Part shown: positions 8,792 through 17,046 of the stretch, one piece after another
Numbering within the stretch: the stretch's first letter is position 1
Layout: the number at the start of each line of letters is the position of its first letter
Program-made: the position numbers and the translations under genes
The notes under the pieces: model-generated
The model's input: the letters and a program-made list of their open reading frames with translations, nothing else
What the model was told of the DNA's origin: nothing
Databases searched by the model: none
Source: JAVVHH01 sp964657565
GTDB lineage: Bacteria; Pseudomonadota; Alphaproteobacteria; Acetobacterales; Acetobacteraceae
Direction: 5' to 3'
Length of the DNA: 64,000 nucleotides
NCBI GenBank assembly: GCA_964657565.1
Contig: CAZZVQ010000007.1
Coordinates: 20,751-84,750 of the forward strand

Positions 8792-10005
8792 CCGCGGCCG
8801 TTTCTCTCTTTTGCCCGCTTGAGATGCGCCGACAGCAAGAATTCGCGCCCAACCTTCACCCGCAACTCGTCCCCATACGCCACGATATCGGCCGTGGCAT
8901 ACGTCTCGTGCCAGTCGCGCGGAATGAAACTTCCCGTGCCCACCACGTCGATCGGCGCCCTGGTGTCCGCCATCACGCGGCATTTCTCGACGCCGAACCC
9001 GGACGACACGACGATCCGCACCTTGGGAAATCCCGCGTCGTCGAGCGACTCGCGCATCCGCCAGATCGCCGCCGCCGACACCCCGGTGCCGACCAGGTCG
9101 CGCAACTCGGCATCGCTGCGATAGCGGCGGATCGCACCCGGCGCCCGCCGCTCCAGCACGGCGTAGCTCGCCGCCGGGTCGAGCCCCTCGAGGTAACGGC
9201 CGCCATGCGTGTCCAGCCGCACCGCCAGCCGCCCCTCGGAGGCCAACTCCGGAAACGCGCGGCAGACCTCCAAACCGTCCGTGACCTCCCGCCCGAAATA
9301 ATCCGTCAGCACGGTGAGAAACTCGGTGGGGCATGTCTCATGGAACATCTGCGCCGCCCGCAACGTCGATCCGGCGTAGCCGATCAGCGCATGCGGCATC
9401 GTGCCCCGCCCCCGCGTCTCGCCAAAAAAGTGGCTCGTCATGTCGGTCGAGGTGCCCACGAACCCGATCGCCCCCTCCCGCTTCGCCGCCGCGCTGCCCA
9501 CCGACGCGGCGTAGCCCATGATCTCCTGCATCGCCGCTCCGGCGCAGTGGCGCGCCTCCATCGCGAGAAACTGCACGCGGGGCAGCGCGGCACACATCTG
9601 GTATGCATTATGCGCGGCCACGCAGGCCGGGCCGAGCTTCTGCAAGCACAGCGTCTCGCAATCCGCCAGCGCCTGGAACGACCCAGTGATATAGGCGATC
9701 GGCTCGCCCGCCCCGACCCACGTGCCTTCCGGATGGATGACGTCGATCGTGAACACGGTGTCCCGCGCCGCCGCGACCTGGTCCAACCACTCCACCATCA
9801 AGCGCGGCGCCGATACGACTGGCCGCCGCAGAAACACGGCATAGGTGACCGTCAGGTCGCCGAACCGCGAGATCACGTCCCGGGTGCGGTTGAAATACGC
9901 GTCGGTCCGCCACCCGATATCGTCGAGCAACGGCTTCGGGCCGTCCTGGCTCACGGCGCCCGCCTCACTGGCCAATGCCTCACTGGGCTGCAATTGAAAG
10001 CGCAC
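8788..10005 (-). CDS. Nicotinate phosphoribosyltransferase family protein
   Basis: A 405-residue protein related to PncB, which joins nicotinate and PRPP to make NAMN for NAD salvage. Supporting segments are WRTDAYFNRTRDVI near the N-terminus, an EARHCAGAA region, IGFVGTSTDMTSHFFGE, the DTHGGRYLEG stretch and the phosphate-binding-like VVSSGFGVEKC followed by APIDVVGTGSFIP. It is a divergent branch of the family, so the substrate could differ. The GTG start at 10005 lies 26 nt inside the end of the DAHP synthase gene and lacks a strong ribosome site, which suggests translational coupling. The stop overlaps the next gene by 4 nt. Confidence 0.8.
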   Translation of the reverse strand: MRFQLQPSEALASEAGAVSQDGPKPLLDDIGWRTDAYFNRTRDVISRFGDLTVTYAVFLRRPVVSAPRLMVEWLDQVAAARDTVFTIDVIHPEGTWVGAGEPIAYITGSFQALADCETLCLQKLGPACVAAHNAYQMCAALPRVQFLAMEARHCAGAAMQEIMGYAASVGSAAAKREGAIGFVGTSTDMTSHFFGETRGRGTMPHALIGYAGSTLRAAQMFHETCPTEFLTVLTDYFGREVTDGLEVCRAFPELASEGRLAVRLDTHGGRYLEGLDPAASYAVLERRAPGAIRRYRSDAELRDLVGTGVSAAAIWRMRESLDDAGFPKVRIVVSSGFGVEKCRVMADTRAPIDVVGTGSFIPRDWHETYATADIVAYGDELRVKVGREFLLSAHLKRAKERNGRG

Positions 10006-11347
10006 CCGACCGACGTGTCTTCAACGATTCCGCCACCAGAAACGCCAGTTCCAGCGACTGCTCCGCGTTGAGCCGGGGGTCGCAGAACGTCTCGTAGCTC
10101 TGGGCGAGGTCAGCCTCGGTCAGCCGGTGGGCGCCGCCGACGCACTCCGTCACGTTCCGCCCCGTCATCTCGACATGCACCCCGCCGGCCCACGTGCCGG
10201 CCTCGGCATGCGCGTCGAAAAACCGCCGGACCTCCGTCACGATCGAGTCGAAATTCCGCGTCTTCACTTTTGCCGCCGTGCTGATCGTGTTCCCGTGCAT
10301 CGGGTCGCACAGCCACAGCACCTTCCGGCCGGACCGCTGCACCGCCCGCAGCAGTGGCGGCAGCTTCGTCGCCACGCCTTCCGCGCCCATCCGGCTGATC
10401 AGCGTCAGCCGCCCGGCCTCGTCCGCCGGGTTGAGCCGCTCGATCAGCCGCAGCAGATCGTCGGCGTCCGAGCTCGGCCCGACCTTGAGTCCGATTGGGT
10501 TCCTGACCCCGCGCAGGAATTCCACATGCGCGCCGTCGAGCTGCCGCGTCCGGTCGCCCACCCACAGGAAGTGGGCCGAACACGCGTAAATCCCGCCCGT
10601 GGTGCTATCGACGCGCGTCAACGCCTGCTCATACGGCAGCAGCAGCGCCTCATGGCTGGTGTAGAACTCGGTTTCCCGCACTTGCGGCGTGTTCGCCATG
10701 CCACACGCGCGCATGAACGAGAGCGTCTCGTCGATGCGCGAGGCGAGGTCCTGGTAGCGGGCCGCCAGCGGCGACCGGGCCGCGAAATCGAGGTTCCAGC
10801 GATGCACTTCATGCAGGTCCGCATAGCCGCCGTTGGCGAAGGCCCGCAGCAGGTTCAGGGTCCCGGCCGACTGGAAATAGCCCATCTCCATCCGGGCCGG
10901 GTCGGGAACGCGGGCGGCCTCGGTGAAATCCGGCCCGTTGACGATGTCGCCGCGGTAGCTCGGCAGGCTCACGCCATCGACGGTTTCCGAATCCGACGAG
11001 CGCGGCTTGGCGAACTGCCCCGCCATCCGCCCGAGCTTGATCACCGGAACCCCGCCGCCGAACGTCAGTACCACGGCCATCTGCAGCAGCACCCGGAAGG
11101 TGTCGCGGATGATGTTGGCGGTGAAGTCGCCGAAGCTCTCGGCGCAATCGCCGCCCTGCAGCACGAAGGCCTGGCCCTCGGCCGCGAGCGCGAGCCCGGC
11201 CTGCAGGCGCCGGGCCTCGCCGGCGAACACGAGCGGCGGATAGCCGGCCAGTCGCGCTTCCATCGCTTCGAGCGCGGCCGCATCCGGATAGGCCGGCAAC
11301 TGCTGGGCCGGCTGGGCGCGCCAGCTGTGCGGCGTCCAATTTTGCAT
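9980..11347 (-). CDS. aroG: Class II 3-deoxy-7-phosphoheptulonate (DAHP) synthase
   Basis: A 455-residue plant/actinobacterial-type (class II) DAHP synthase, the first enzyme of the shikimate pathway (erythrose 4-phosphate plus phosphoenolpyruvate). The N-terminus MQNWTPHSWRAQPAQQLPAY and the motif LQGGDCAESFGDFTANIIRD are diagnostic, as are WVGDRTRQLDGAHVEFLRG, GLKVGPS and WLCDPMHGNTI. Its start (ATG at 11345-11347) overlaps the stop of the glycosyltransferase gene (ATGA). The open frame continues far upstream in the glycosyltransferase region but that part is out of frame with any gene and is not translated. Confidence 0.94.
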   Translation of the reverse strand: MQNWTPHSWRAQPAQQLPAYPDAAALEAMEARLAGYPPLVFAGEARRLQAGLALAAEGQAFVLQGGDCAESFGDFTANIIRDTFRVLLQMAVVLTFGGGVPVIKLGRMAGQFAKPRSSDSETVDGVSLPSYRGDIVNGPDFTEAARVPDPARMEMGYFQSAGTLNLLRAFANGGYADLHEVHRWNLDFAARSPLAARYQDLASRIDETLSFMRACGMANTPQVRETEFYTSHEALLLPYEQALTRVDSTTGGIYACSAHFLWVGDRTRQLDGAHVEFLRGVRNPIGLKVGPSSDADDLLRLIERLNPADEAGRLTLISRMGAEGVATKLPPLLRAVQRSGRKVLWLCDPMHGNTISTAAKVKTRNFDSIVTEVRRFFDAHAEAGTWAGGVHVEMTGRNVTECVGGAHRLTEADLAQSYETFCDPRLNAEQSLELAFLVAESLKTRRSGALSIAAQ

Positions 11348-12762
11348 CACTCTCCTCCGGGGCGCGGCAGCACCACGGCCGGCGCGCCTGACATTATCGT
11401 CGCACGATAGACCTGGAACGCTTCCGCCTCCAGCCCATCGCGGGCGCGGATCAGCCGGCCAATCGGTTCCACCCCGCTCCAATACGCCGGGTCCGGTCCC
11501 TCGCGCCGTCGCTCGCTGATCAGCAGCAGCCCGGTGGCCGCCGGGGCCGGCGCGAGCCGGAACAGCCGCCACCGCTCCTCGACACCGAGAACGGTCGTCC
11601 CCGCGGGGGCGCCCCACGCCAATTCCCCGGCCTGGCCATACTCGTCGGAGGCGAGAAAACCGAGCTCCTGTTCCCGTCGCATCGCGTCCGCCGCGGTGGC
11701 GAGGTCGGCCCAACCGCCCAACCGCGCCAGCGTAGGGTCGAGCCGGCGGGGCAGCGGGAACGGCGCGGCCGCCGCCTGCAGATACACCAGCGCCGTCAGC
11801 GCGAAGCCCAATCCGGCCGCGGCCGTCCGCCACCGCGGAGCGACGACCGCCGCACCGACCGCCAGCGGCGGATACAGGATCGCCAGCCAGTTCGCCTGCA
11901 CGCGCGCGCTGACGGTGTGCTCGAGAAATAGCAGCAGGCCCGGCACCGCGAGGGCCGCCAGCAACAGTCCCGCCGGGTCCCGCCGCCGCGCCGCGCCGCA
12001 CATGCCCCACAGCCCGGCCGCGAACAGCACGAAGATGACGGGGGTCGCCAGCCCGACCTGGCCGCCGATCAGCTCCAAAAGGTGCTGTCCCATCTGCCGC
12101 GGCGCCCAACTCTCCGTCCGGCCGCCCTGCTTGGCGAAGCTCGCCCAGCCATGCCCGGCGTTCCACACGACCACCGGCGCGAACAACGTGACGGCCAGCG
12201 CCGCCCCGATCCAGAGATATGGCGAGCGCAGAGCCGACCATCGCCGCAGCCCGATGATCCAGATCACCGGCGCTGCCGCGAGCAGCACCCCGGTATATTT
12301 ACTGCCCAGCCCTAACCCGATGGCGACCCCGGCCACGACCCACCAGCGCGGATCGCCGCTCACCCGCGCCAGCGCCCACAGCGTCATCACCGCAAAGAAC
12401 AAAAGCGGCGTATCCGGCGTCATCGTCACCGCGCCAGCCCCGAGCATGAGCGTCGCGTTCAGCAGCACGGCCGCGGTGACGCCGGGTCGGCGCTCCGGAT
12501 ACAGCCGGTTCGCCGCATCGGCCAGCATCAACGAGCCCAACCCGGCCGCGATCGGCCCCAGCAGCCGCACCCCGAGCGCGGCGTCGCCCTCGACCGCCGT
12601 GCCGAGCCAGATCCACAGCGCCACCATCGGCGGATGGTCCAGGTAACCCGGCGCCAGCGCGCGCGACCACACCCAATAATAGGTCTCGTCCGGTGCGAGC
12701 GGCGTGGCGGCCGCTACTGCCAACCGAACGCCGGTCAGCAGCAGCAGGAGAAAAGCCGGCAC
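11347..12762 (-). CDS. Family 39-like membrane glycosyltransferase (ArnT/PMT type)
   Basis: A 471-residue polytopic membrane protein with about ten hydrophobic helices. Near the N-terminus is APDETYYWVWSRALAPGYLDHPP, the acidic DE..Y loop and GYLDHPP segment typical of the GT-C dolichyl-phosphate-mannose/undecaprenyl-phosphate-sugar transferase family; TPDTPLLFFA and GLGSKYTGVLL are further family landmarks. It would transfer a lipid-linked sugar to a cell-envelope acceptor on the periplasmic side; the acceptor is unknown. The start is GTG directly after the asd stop (TAAGTG) and the stop overlaps aroG. Confidence 0.85.
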   Translation of the reverse strand: MPAFLLLLLTGVRLAVAAATPLAPDETYYWVWSRALAPGYLDHPPMVALWIWLGTAVEGDAALGVRLLGPIAAGLGSLMLADAANRLYPERRPGVTAAVLLNATLMLGAGAVTMTPDTPLLFFAVMTLWALARVSGDPRWWVVAGVAIGLGLGSKYTGVLLAAAPVIWIIGLRRWSALRSPYLWIGAALAVTLFAPVVVWNAGHGWASFAKQGGRTESWAPRQMGQHLLELIGGQVGLATPVIFVLFAAGLWGMCGAARRRDPAGLLLAALAVPGLLLFLEHTVSARVQANWLAILYPPLAVGAAVVAPRWRTAAAGLGFALTALVYLQAAAAPFPLPRRLDPTLARLGGWADLATAADAMRREQELGFLASDEYGQAGELAWGAPAGTTVLGVEERWRLFRLAPAPAATGLLLISERRREGPDPAYWSGVEPIGRLIRARDGLEAEAFQVYRATIMSGAPAVVLPRPGGE

Positions 12763-13827
12763 TTACCGCGCGAGCAACCGCTCGGCGATCTGCACGGCAT
12801 TCAGCGCCGCCCCTTTGAGCAACTGATCGCCCACCACGAACATCGCCAACGTCCGCCCGGTGGGGTCGCCGAGGTCGCGCCGGATGCGCCCGACCAGCAC
12901 GTCATCCTGCCCGGTGGCATCCGACGGCATCGGATAATAATTGCGCGCCGCATCGTCCACGACCCGCAAACCCGGCGCCCGCTCCAGCAACGACCGCGCC
13001 GTTTCGGGCGACATCGGCTCGTCGAACTCGACCGAGATCGCCATGCCATGCGTCCGCAGCACTGGTACGCGGATGCAGGTGATGCCGATGTTGAGCGCCG
13101 GCGCCTCCAGGATCTTGCGTGTCTCCGCGACGACCTTGAGCTCCTCGCCGTTATGGCCGCTCTGCGCGTCCATGTCGGCATTATGGCTGAACAGGTTGAA
13201 CGCGTAGGGATGCGGCAGCACGCGCGCTTCGTAGCTCTCGCCGCGCAAATAGGCGGCCGTGGACTCGCGCAACTCCTCCATGGCTGCCGCGCCAGCGCCC
13301 GAGGCCGCCTGGTAGGTTGCCATCGTCAAGCGCCGGATCGGCTGCGCCCGATGCAGCGGGGCCAGCGCCACGGTCGCGATGGCGGCGACACAGTTCGGGT
13401 TGGCGATCACGCCCGCATGATGCGCCAATGCGCTGCCATTGACCTCCGGCACCACGAGCGGCACCGCGGCGTCCATTCGGAACGCCGAGGAGTTGTCGAC
13501 CACGATCGCACCGGCCTTGACTGCCAGGTCGGCATACCGCTTCGAAATACCGCTCCCGGCAGAGAACAACGCGATATCGATCCCCGCGAAGCTGTTCTCG
13601 TCCAGCGCCTCGACCGTGAGCGTCGCCCCGTCGAACTCCATCGTCCGACCGGCCGACCGGGCCGAGGCGAGCAGCCGCAGCGTCCTCGGCTTGAAACCGC
13701 GCGCCTCAAGGCAGCGCAACAACTCGACGCCGACGGCGCCGGTGGCGCCCACGATGGCGATCGCTGGTGATTGGGTGAGAACGTGGCCATCGGAGCCGGC
13801 TTCGGCGGGATCGATCGTGTTCAGCAT
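12763..13827 (-). CDS. asd: Aspartate-semialdehyde dehydrogenase
   Basis: A 354-residue enzyme that reduces aspartyl phosphate to aspartate semialdehyde for lysine, diaminopimelate, threonine and methionine synthesis. The NADP-binding loop is AIVGATGAVGVELLR, the catalytic Cys is in VIANPNCVAAIA and the substrate-binding segment is TYQAASGAGAAAMEEL. The C-terminal GDQLLKGAALNAVQIAE is typical of Asd. The N-terminal 15-17 residues before SPAIAIVGATG are not conserved; a GTG start at about 13779 (VLTQSPAIAIVG) is possible. It is the first gene of the six-gene run. Confidence 0.93.
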   Translation of the reverse strand: MLNTIDPAEAGSDGHVLTQSPAIAIVGATGAVGVELLRCLEARGFKPRTLRLLASARSAGRTMEFDGATLTVEALDENSFAGIDIALFSAGSGISKRYADLAVKAGAIVVDNSSAFRMDAAVPLVVPEVNGSALAHHAGVIANPNCVAAIATVALAPLHRAQPIRRLTMATYQAASGAGAAAMEELRESTAAYLRGESYEARVLPHPYAFNLFSHNADMDAQSGHNGEELKVVAETRKILEAPALNIGITCIRVPVLRTHGMAISVEFDEPMSPETARSLLERAPGLRVVDDAARNYYPMPSDATGQDDVLVGRIRRDLGDPTGRTLAMFVVGDQLLKGAALNAVQIAERLLAR

Positions 13828-14131
13828 GCTGTCTCTCTTCTATGTGGTCCGGGAGAGACGGTGCATCGCGCTAGGCTCGGCCCCGTCCGTCGCCGGCGGG
13901 GCCTTCTGGATGATGCCGCAGCTTTACCGCGCACGAACCAGAAGACGCCCCGCCCGGGCGGTCGTCTTGGTCTTGCGCTTCGTCATTATCGCCGTGAACA
14001 TGGGGCCTGGCATAGTCGAATCCTCGGCTTAGGGTCAATCACTCGCGCCAAGCTTAGCTTGCATAGCTTAACAGCTCGTTACGCCGATGCTGGAGAGTGG
14101 AACGAAGCAGCCTCAAAGGTGTTTCTCCCTC
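13828..14131. other. Intergenic region with one small candidate gene
   Basis: About 300 nt between asd and the lipoprotein gene. Apart from the 29-codon reading frame listed separately I see no further gene, clear terminator or repeat. The part from 14040 to 14115 must hold the promoter of the lipoprotein gene; no convincing -35/-10 pair can be picked by eye. Confidence 0.4.
13924..14013 (-). CDS. Candidate small basic protein, 29 aa
   Basis: A short frame encoding MPGPMFTAIMTKRKTKTTAR followed by AGRLLVRAR and TAA. It is strongly basic (Lys/Arg about one third of the last 20 residues). The ATG at 14011-14013 has GAGGATTCG 4-12 nt upstream, a good ribosome site, and an internal ATG could start a 20-residue version. 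It lies upstream of asd on the same strand. A nucleic-acid or membrane-binding small protein is possible; chance cannot be excluded. Confidence 0.35.
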   Translation of the reverse strand: MPGPMFTAIMTKRKTKTTARAGRLLVRAR

Positions 14132-14374
14132 ATGATGAGCATCACCGCCGGCCGGGCCCTGTGTTGCCTTATACTCTGTGCGGCGATCGCCGCATGTAGC
14201 TTGCCCGAAGGTCAGCCGCTCGTCTCCGCCCAGTTCCCGCCTGGAACGGGGGACGTCAACGCCGCCAGCGAGCCGCAATCACTCAACAGCCTGCCGCTCG
14301 GGGCCGCCAACGTCGCGCCGACCCCGTTCGCCACCCAACCGAATTTCCTGAGCTTCAAGATCGGCGGCCGCTAA
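14132..14374 (+). CDS. Small predicted lipoprotein
   Basis: An 80-residue exported protein. The signal sequence MMSITAGRALCCLILCAAIA is followed by the lipobox IAAC, giving a lipidated Cys at about residue 22 and a short mature chain rich in Pro, Asn and Ser with no recognised domain. ATG 14132 is chosen because AAAGGTG lies about 9 nt upstream and because translation from the upstream ATG at 14087 would add a polar stretch before the signal. The mature protein would be anchored in the inner or outer membrane. Its stop overlaps the stop of the convergent Lrp-family gene. Confidence 0.7.
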   Translation: MMSITAGRALCCLILCAAIAACSLPEGQPLVSAQFPPGTGDVNAASEPQSLNSLPLGAANVAPTPFATQPNFLSFKIGGR

Positions 14375-14847
14375 AGCGGCACACCCGCCTCGTTCCGGCT
14401 GGTGCGGATCGTCTGCAACGTCTGCACCCGGCTGACCGACTGCCCGCCGGTCAGGCGCTGTGTGAGCTGGTTCTGATGCGCGGTATCGCGCGCGACCAGC
14501 CGGAGCAGAAAGTCGCCGCCACCCCGGATCATGTGGCACTCCCGCACCTCCGGCCAGTCGGCGACGGTGGCCTCGAAGGCTGACAACACCTGGTCCTTCT
14601 GACTATCGAGCCCCACGATGGCGAAGAACATGATCTCCCACCCGAGCTGAGCCGCGTCCGTCTCGGCATGATAACCGCGGATGATGCCGGCCTCCTCGAG
14701 CCGCCGCACCCGGCGCAGGCAGGGGGGCGCCGTGATCGCCGCCCGTCGCGCCAGTTCGACGTTCGTCATCCGTCCATCCCGCTGCAGCTCTGCCAAAATG
14801 AATAGATCGATGGCGTCGAGCGCCGGAGGCCCCTCTCCCAACTTCAT
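14371..14847 (-). CDS. Lrp/AsnC family transcriptional regulator
   Basis: A 158-residue regulator. The winged helix-turn-helix is DLFILAELQRDGRMTNVELA with CLRRVRRLEEAGIIRGYHAE after it, and the C-terminal ligand-binding (RAM) domain contains ECHMIRGGGDFLLRLVARD. ATG 14847 is chosen because the longer frame would run over the divergent trxB start. Lrp-family genes divergent from trxB are common in alphaproteobacteria; it may sense an amino acid. The shared spacer is only about 100 bp, so it probably controls its own promoter and perhaps trxB. Confidence 0.9.
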   Translation of the reverse strand: MKLGEGPPALDAIDLFILAELQRDGRMTNVELARRAAITAPPCLRRVRRLEEAGIIRGYHAETDAAQLGWEIMFFAIVGLDSQKDQVLSAFEATVADWPEVRECHMIRGGGDFLLRLVARDTAHQNQLTQRLTGGQSVSRVQTLQTIRTSRNEAGVPL

Positions 14848-14948
14848 GCGCCTTATTGAACCCTCTTTTCGCGCAATATAATTACATGCCACCGACCCTG
14901 TGAAGCCTGCCATTGAACCGGGGCGTTCGTCGTCGATATTCTCCGAGG
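14848..14948. promoter_or_regulatory. Divergent promoter region between Lrp-type regulator and trxB
   Basis: A 101-bp spacer between divergent starts. It contains an AT-rich patch (GCGCAATATAATTACATGCC, 14871-14890) that stands out against the GC-rich surroundings; TATAAT at 14876-14881 matches a -10 element. This is the natural place for both promoters and for Lrp binding. No -35 was firmly assigned. Confidence 0.4.
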
Positions 14949-15935
14949 ATGTCTGACCCAATCGCGACCCGAGTCCTCATCATCGGCGCCGGCCCGGCCG
15001 GCTATACGGCGGCGATCTACGCGGCTCGCGCAAACCTCGCGCCCGTCCTCCTGACCGGCCTGCAGCCCGGCGGGCAGCTCATGATCACGACCGACGTCGA
15101 GAACTACCCGGGCTTCGCGACGGCCATCGAGGGGCCCGCCCTGATGGAGCAGATGCAGGCGCAGGCCGTCCATGTCGGGACCACGATCGTCAATGACCTG
15201 GCGATGGCGGTTGACTTCCTCGCCCGCCCGTTCCGCGTCACCGGCGATTCCGGGACGGTCTACCTGGCCGATACCGTGGTCATCGCGACCGGAGCCCAGG
15301 CGCGTTGGCTTGGCCTGCCGTCGGAAAAACGGCTCCAGGGCGCCGGGGTCTCGGCCTGTGCGACGTGCGACGGCTTCTTCTACCGCGGCAAGCAGGTCGC
15401 CGTCGTCGGCGGCGGCAACACGGCTGTCGAAGAGGCTTTGTTCCTCACGCACCACGCCGACAAGGTCACGCTGATCCACCGCCGCGACACGCTGCGGGCG
15501 GAGAAGATCATGCAGCGGCGGCTGTTTGCCCATCCGAAGATCGAGGTCATCTGGAACAGCGCGGTCGAGGAGGTCCTCGGCGGCGGTCAGCCCGAGGTGG
15601 TGACGGGCCTGCGCCTGCGCGATCTGCCGACCGGGGCGGAGACGACGCTGTCGGTGGATGGCGTGTTCATCGCGATCGGCCACACGCCGACGACGAGCGT
15701 GTTCCGCGGCCATGTCGAACTGGACGACGAGGGCTATGTGGTGACCCGGCCGGGTCAGACGACCACGTCGGTGCCCGGCGTGTTCGCCGCCGGCGACGTG
15801 CAGGATAAGCATTGGCGGCAAGCGGTGACGGCGGCCGGAACCGGCTGCATCGCCGCGCTCGAGGCCGAGCGGTTCCTGACGTTGCGGGCCGCGACGGCTG
15901 CGGCACCGAGCACCCTGGCGAAAGCTGCGGAGTAG
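14949..15935 (+). CDS. trxB: Thioredoxin-disulfide reductase
   Basis: A 328-residue flavoprotein that reduces thioredoxin with NADPH in the cytosol. The FAD-binding loop is LIIGAGPAGYTAAIYAARA, the redox pair is C137 and C140 in SACATCDGFF, the NADPH loop is VAVVGGGNTAVEEA, and the C-terminal FAD segment is GVFAAGDVQD. The ATG at 14949 starts right at the conserved N-terminus; GAGG lies directly against it, which is too close for an ideal ribosome site, so an upstream TTG at 14913 is an alternative. It is divergent from the Lrp-family gene. Confidence 0.94.
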   Translation: MSDPIATRVLIIGAGPAGYTAAIYAARANLAPVLLTGLQPGGQLMITTDVENYPGFATAIEGPALMEQMQAQAVHVGTTIVNDLAMAVDFLARPFRVTGDSGTVYLADTVVIATGAQARWLGLPSEKRLQGAGVSACATCDGFFYRGKQVAVVGGGNTAVEEALFLTHHADKVTLIHRRDTLRAEKIMQRRLFAHPKIEVIWNSAVEEVLGGGQPEVVTGLRLRDLPTGAETTLSVDGVFIAIGHTPTTSVFRGHVELDDEGYVVTRPGQTTTSVPGVFAAGDVQDKHWRQAVTAAGTGCIAALEAERFLTLRAATAAAPSTLAKAAE

Positions 15936-15999
15936 CCTACCCCTTTAACCTCTCGTCAACGCCTCTCCGTTACACTGTGCCAAATACTTGGACCAGGTG

Positions 16000-17040
16000 A
16001 TGAGCGGCAGAAAGCGGGACAAGGCGACGGTGATCATCCGGCGCAACGAGGTGGTCGAAGGCGGCCACCACGGTGGCGCCTGGAAAGTCGCGTACGCCGA
16101 CTTCGTCACTGCGATGATGGCATTTTTCCTGCTGATGTGGCTCCTCAATGCGACCACGCAGGAACAGAAGCGTGGTTTGGCTGATTATTTCAGCCCCACC
16201 AGCCATCTCGCGACGGCGCCGTCTGGATCGGGCGCACCACTCGGCGGCAAGACACCGAATAGCGAGGGCACGATGACGTCGGACCGCGGCGCTGTCGAGT
16301 TGACCCGTACGCAGCCGTATCCGGTGACGGACGAAGACGATACGGGCGACATGCCGGCCGATCAGGCGCCTTCGAAAGTTCCCGGCTCGGCTACCCGGCC
16401 CAGCGCTAGCGACGGTGGCGCCAACGGGGGCACCGCCGCTTCGGGTAACGCCAGTGCTGGGACCGCCAGCTCCGGAAACGCCAGTGCCGGCCGCAAGCCG
16501 AACGACGCGAACCCGACGCGCGAGAGTGACAAGCAGATCGACAACGAGCGCAGCGAGCGGCGCGAGTTCGAGCATGCCGCAACTCAGATTCGCGACGCGG
16601 TGTCGGCCGATCCAGCTCTGTCCGAGTTGGCCAAGCAACTCGCCATCGACATCACGCCGGACGGATTGCGGATACAGCTGTTGGATGCCGACCGCACGCC
16701 GATGTTCAACACCGGGTCGTCGTTGCTCAACGATCGGGCCCGGGCTGTGTTGGCCAAGATCGCGCCCGTGCTTTTGAAGATGCCGGAGTCCATCACCATC
16801 GCCGGACACACCGACTCCGCGCAATATCGCGGCAACGACAAAACCAACTGGGATTTGTCGGCGGACCGCGCCAACGCCACCCGGCGCCTTCTGGCCGACG
16901 CTGGCCTGCCTGAAACAAGGGTGCGGAGCGTCACCGGCAATGCCGACCGCGATCCCTTGATCGCCACCGACCCGATGGCCGCCGCCAATCGACGAATCGC
17001 CATCGTCTTGCTGCGCGACCGCGCCGCGGCAAAGCGGTAA
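16000..17040 (+). CDS. motB: Flagellar motor stator protein MotB
   Basis: A 346-residue stator subunit. A single N-terminal membrane helix carries the proton-binding Asp (AYADFVTAMMAFFLLMWLLN, D34). A long low-complexity Gly/Ala/Ser/Asn linker (GNASAGTASSGNASAG, about 148-163) precedes an OmpA-like peptidoglycan-binding domain with ITIAGHTDSAQYRG and NRRIAIVLLRD. The start ATG at 16000 fits the conserved N-terminus RKRDKATVIIRRNE; upstream GTG or TTG codons are possible. It is 6 nt upstream of motA, the reverse of the usual order. Confidence 0.93.
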   Translation: MSGRKRDKATVIIRRNEVVEGGHHGGAWKVAYADFVTAMMAFFLLMWLLNATTQEQKRGLADYFSPTSHLATAPSGSGAPLGGKTPNSEGTMTSDRGAVELTRTQPYPVTDEDDTGDMPADQAPSKVPGSATRPSASDGGANGGTAASGNASAGTASSGNASAGRKPNDANPTRESDKQIDNERSERREFEHAATQIRDAVSADPALSELAKQLAIDITPDGLRIQLLDADRTPMFNTGSSLLNDRARAVLAKIAPVLLKMPESITIAGHTDSAQYRGNDKTNWDLSADRANATRRLLADAGLPETRVRSVTGNADRDPLIATDPMAAANRRIAIVLLRDRAAAKR

Positions 17041-17046
17041 GCGGCC

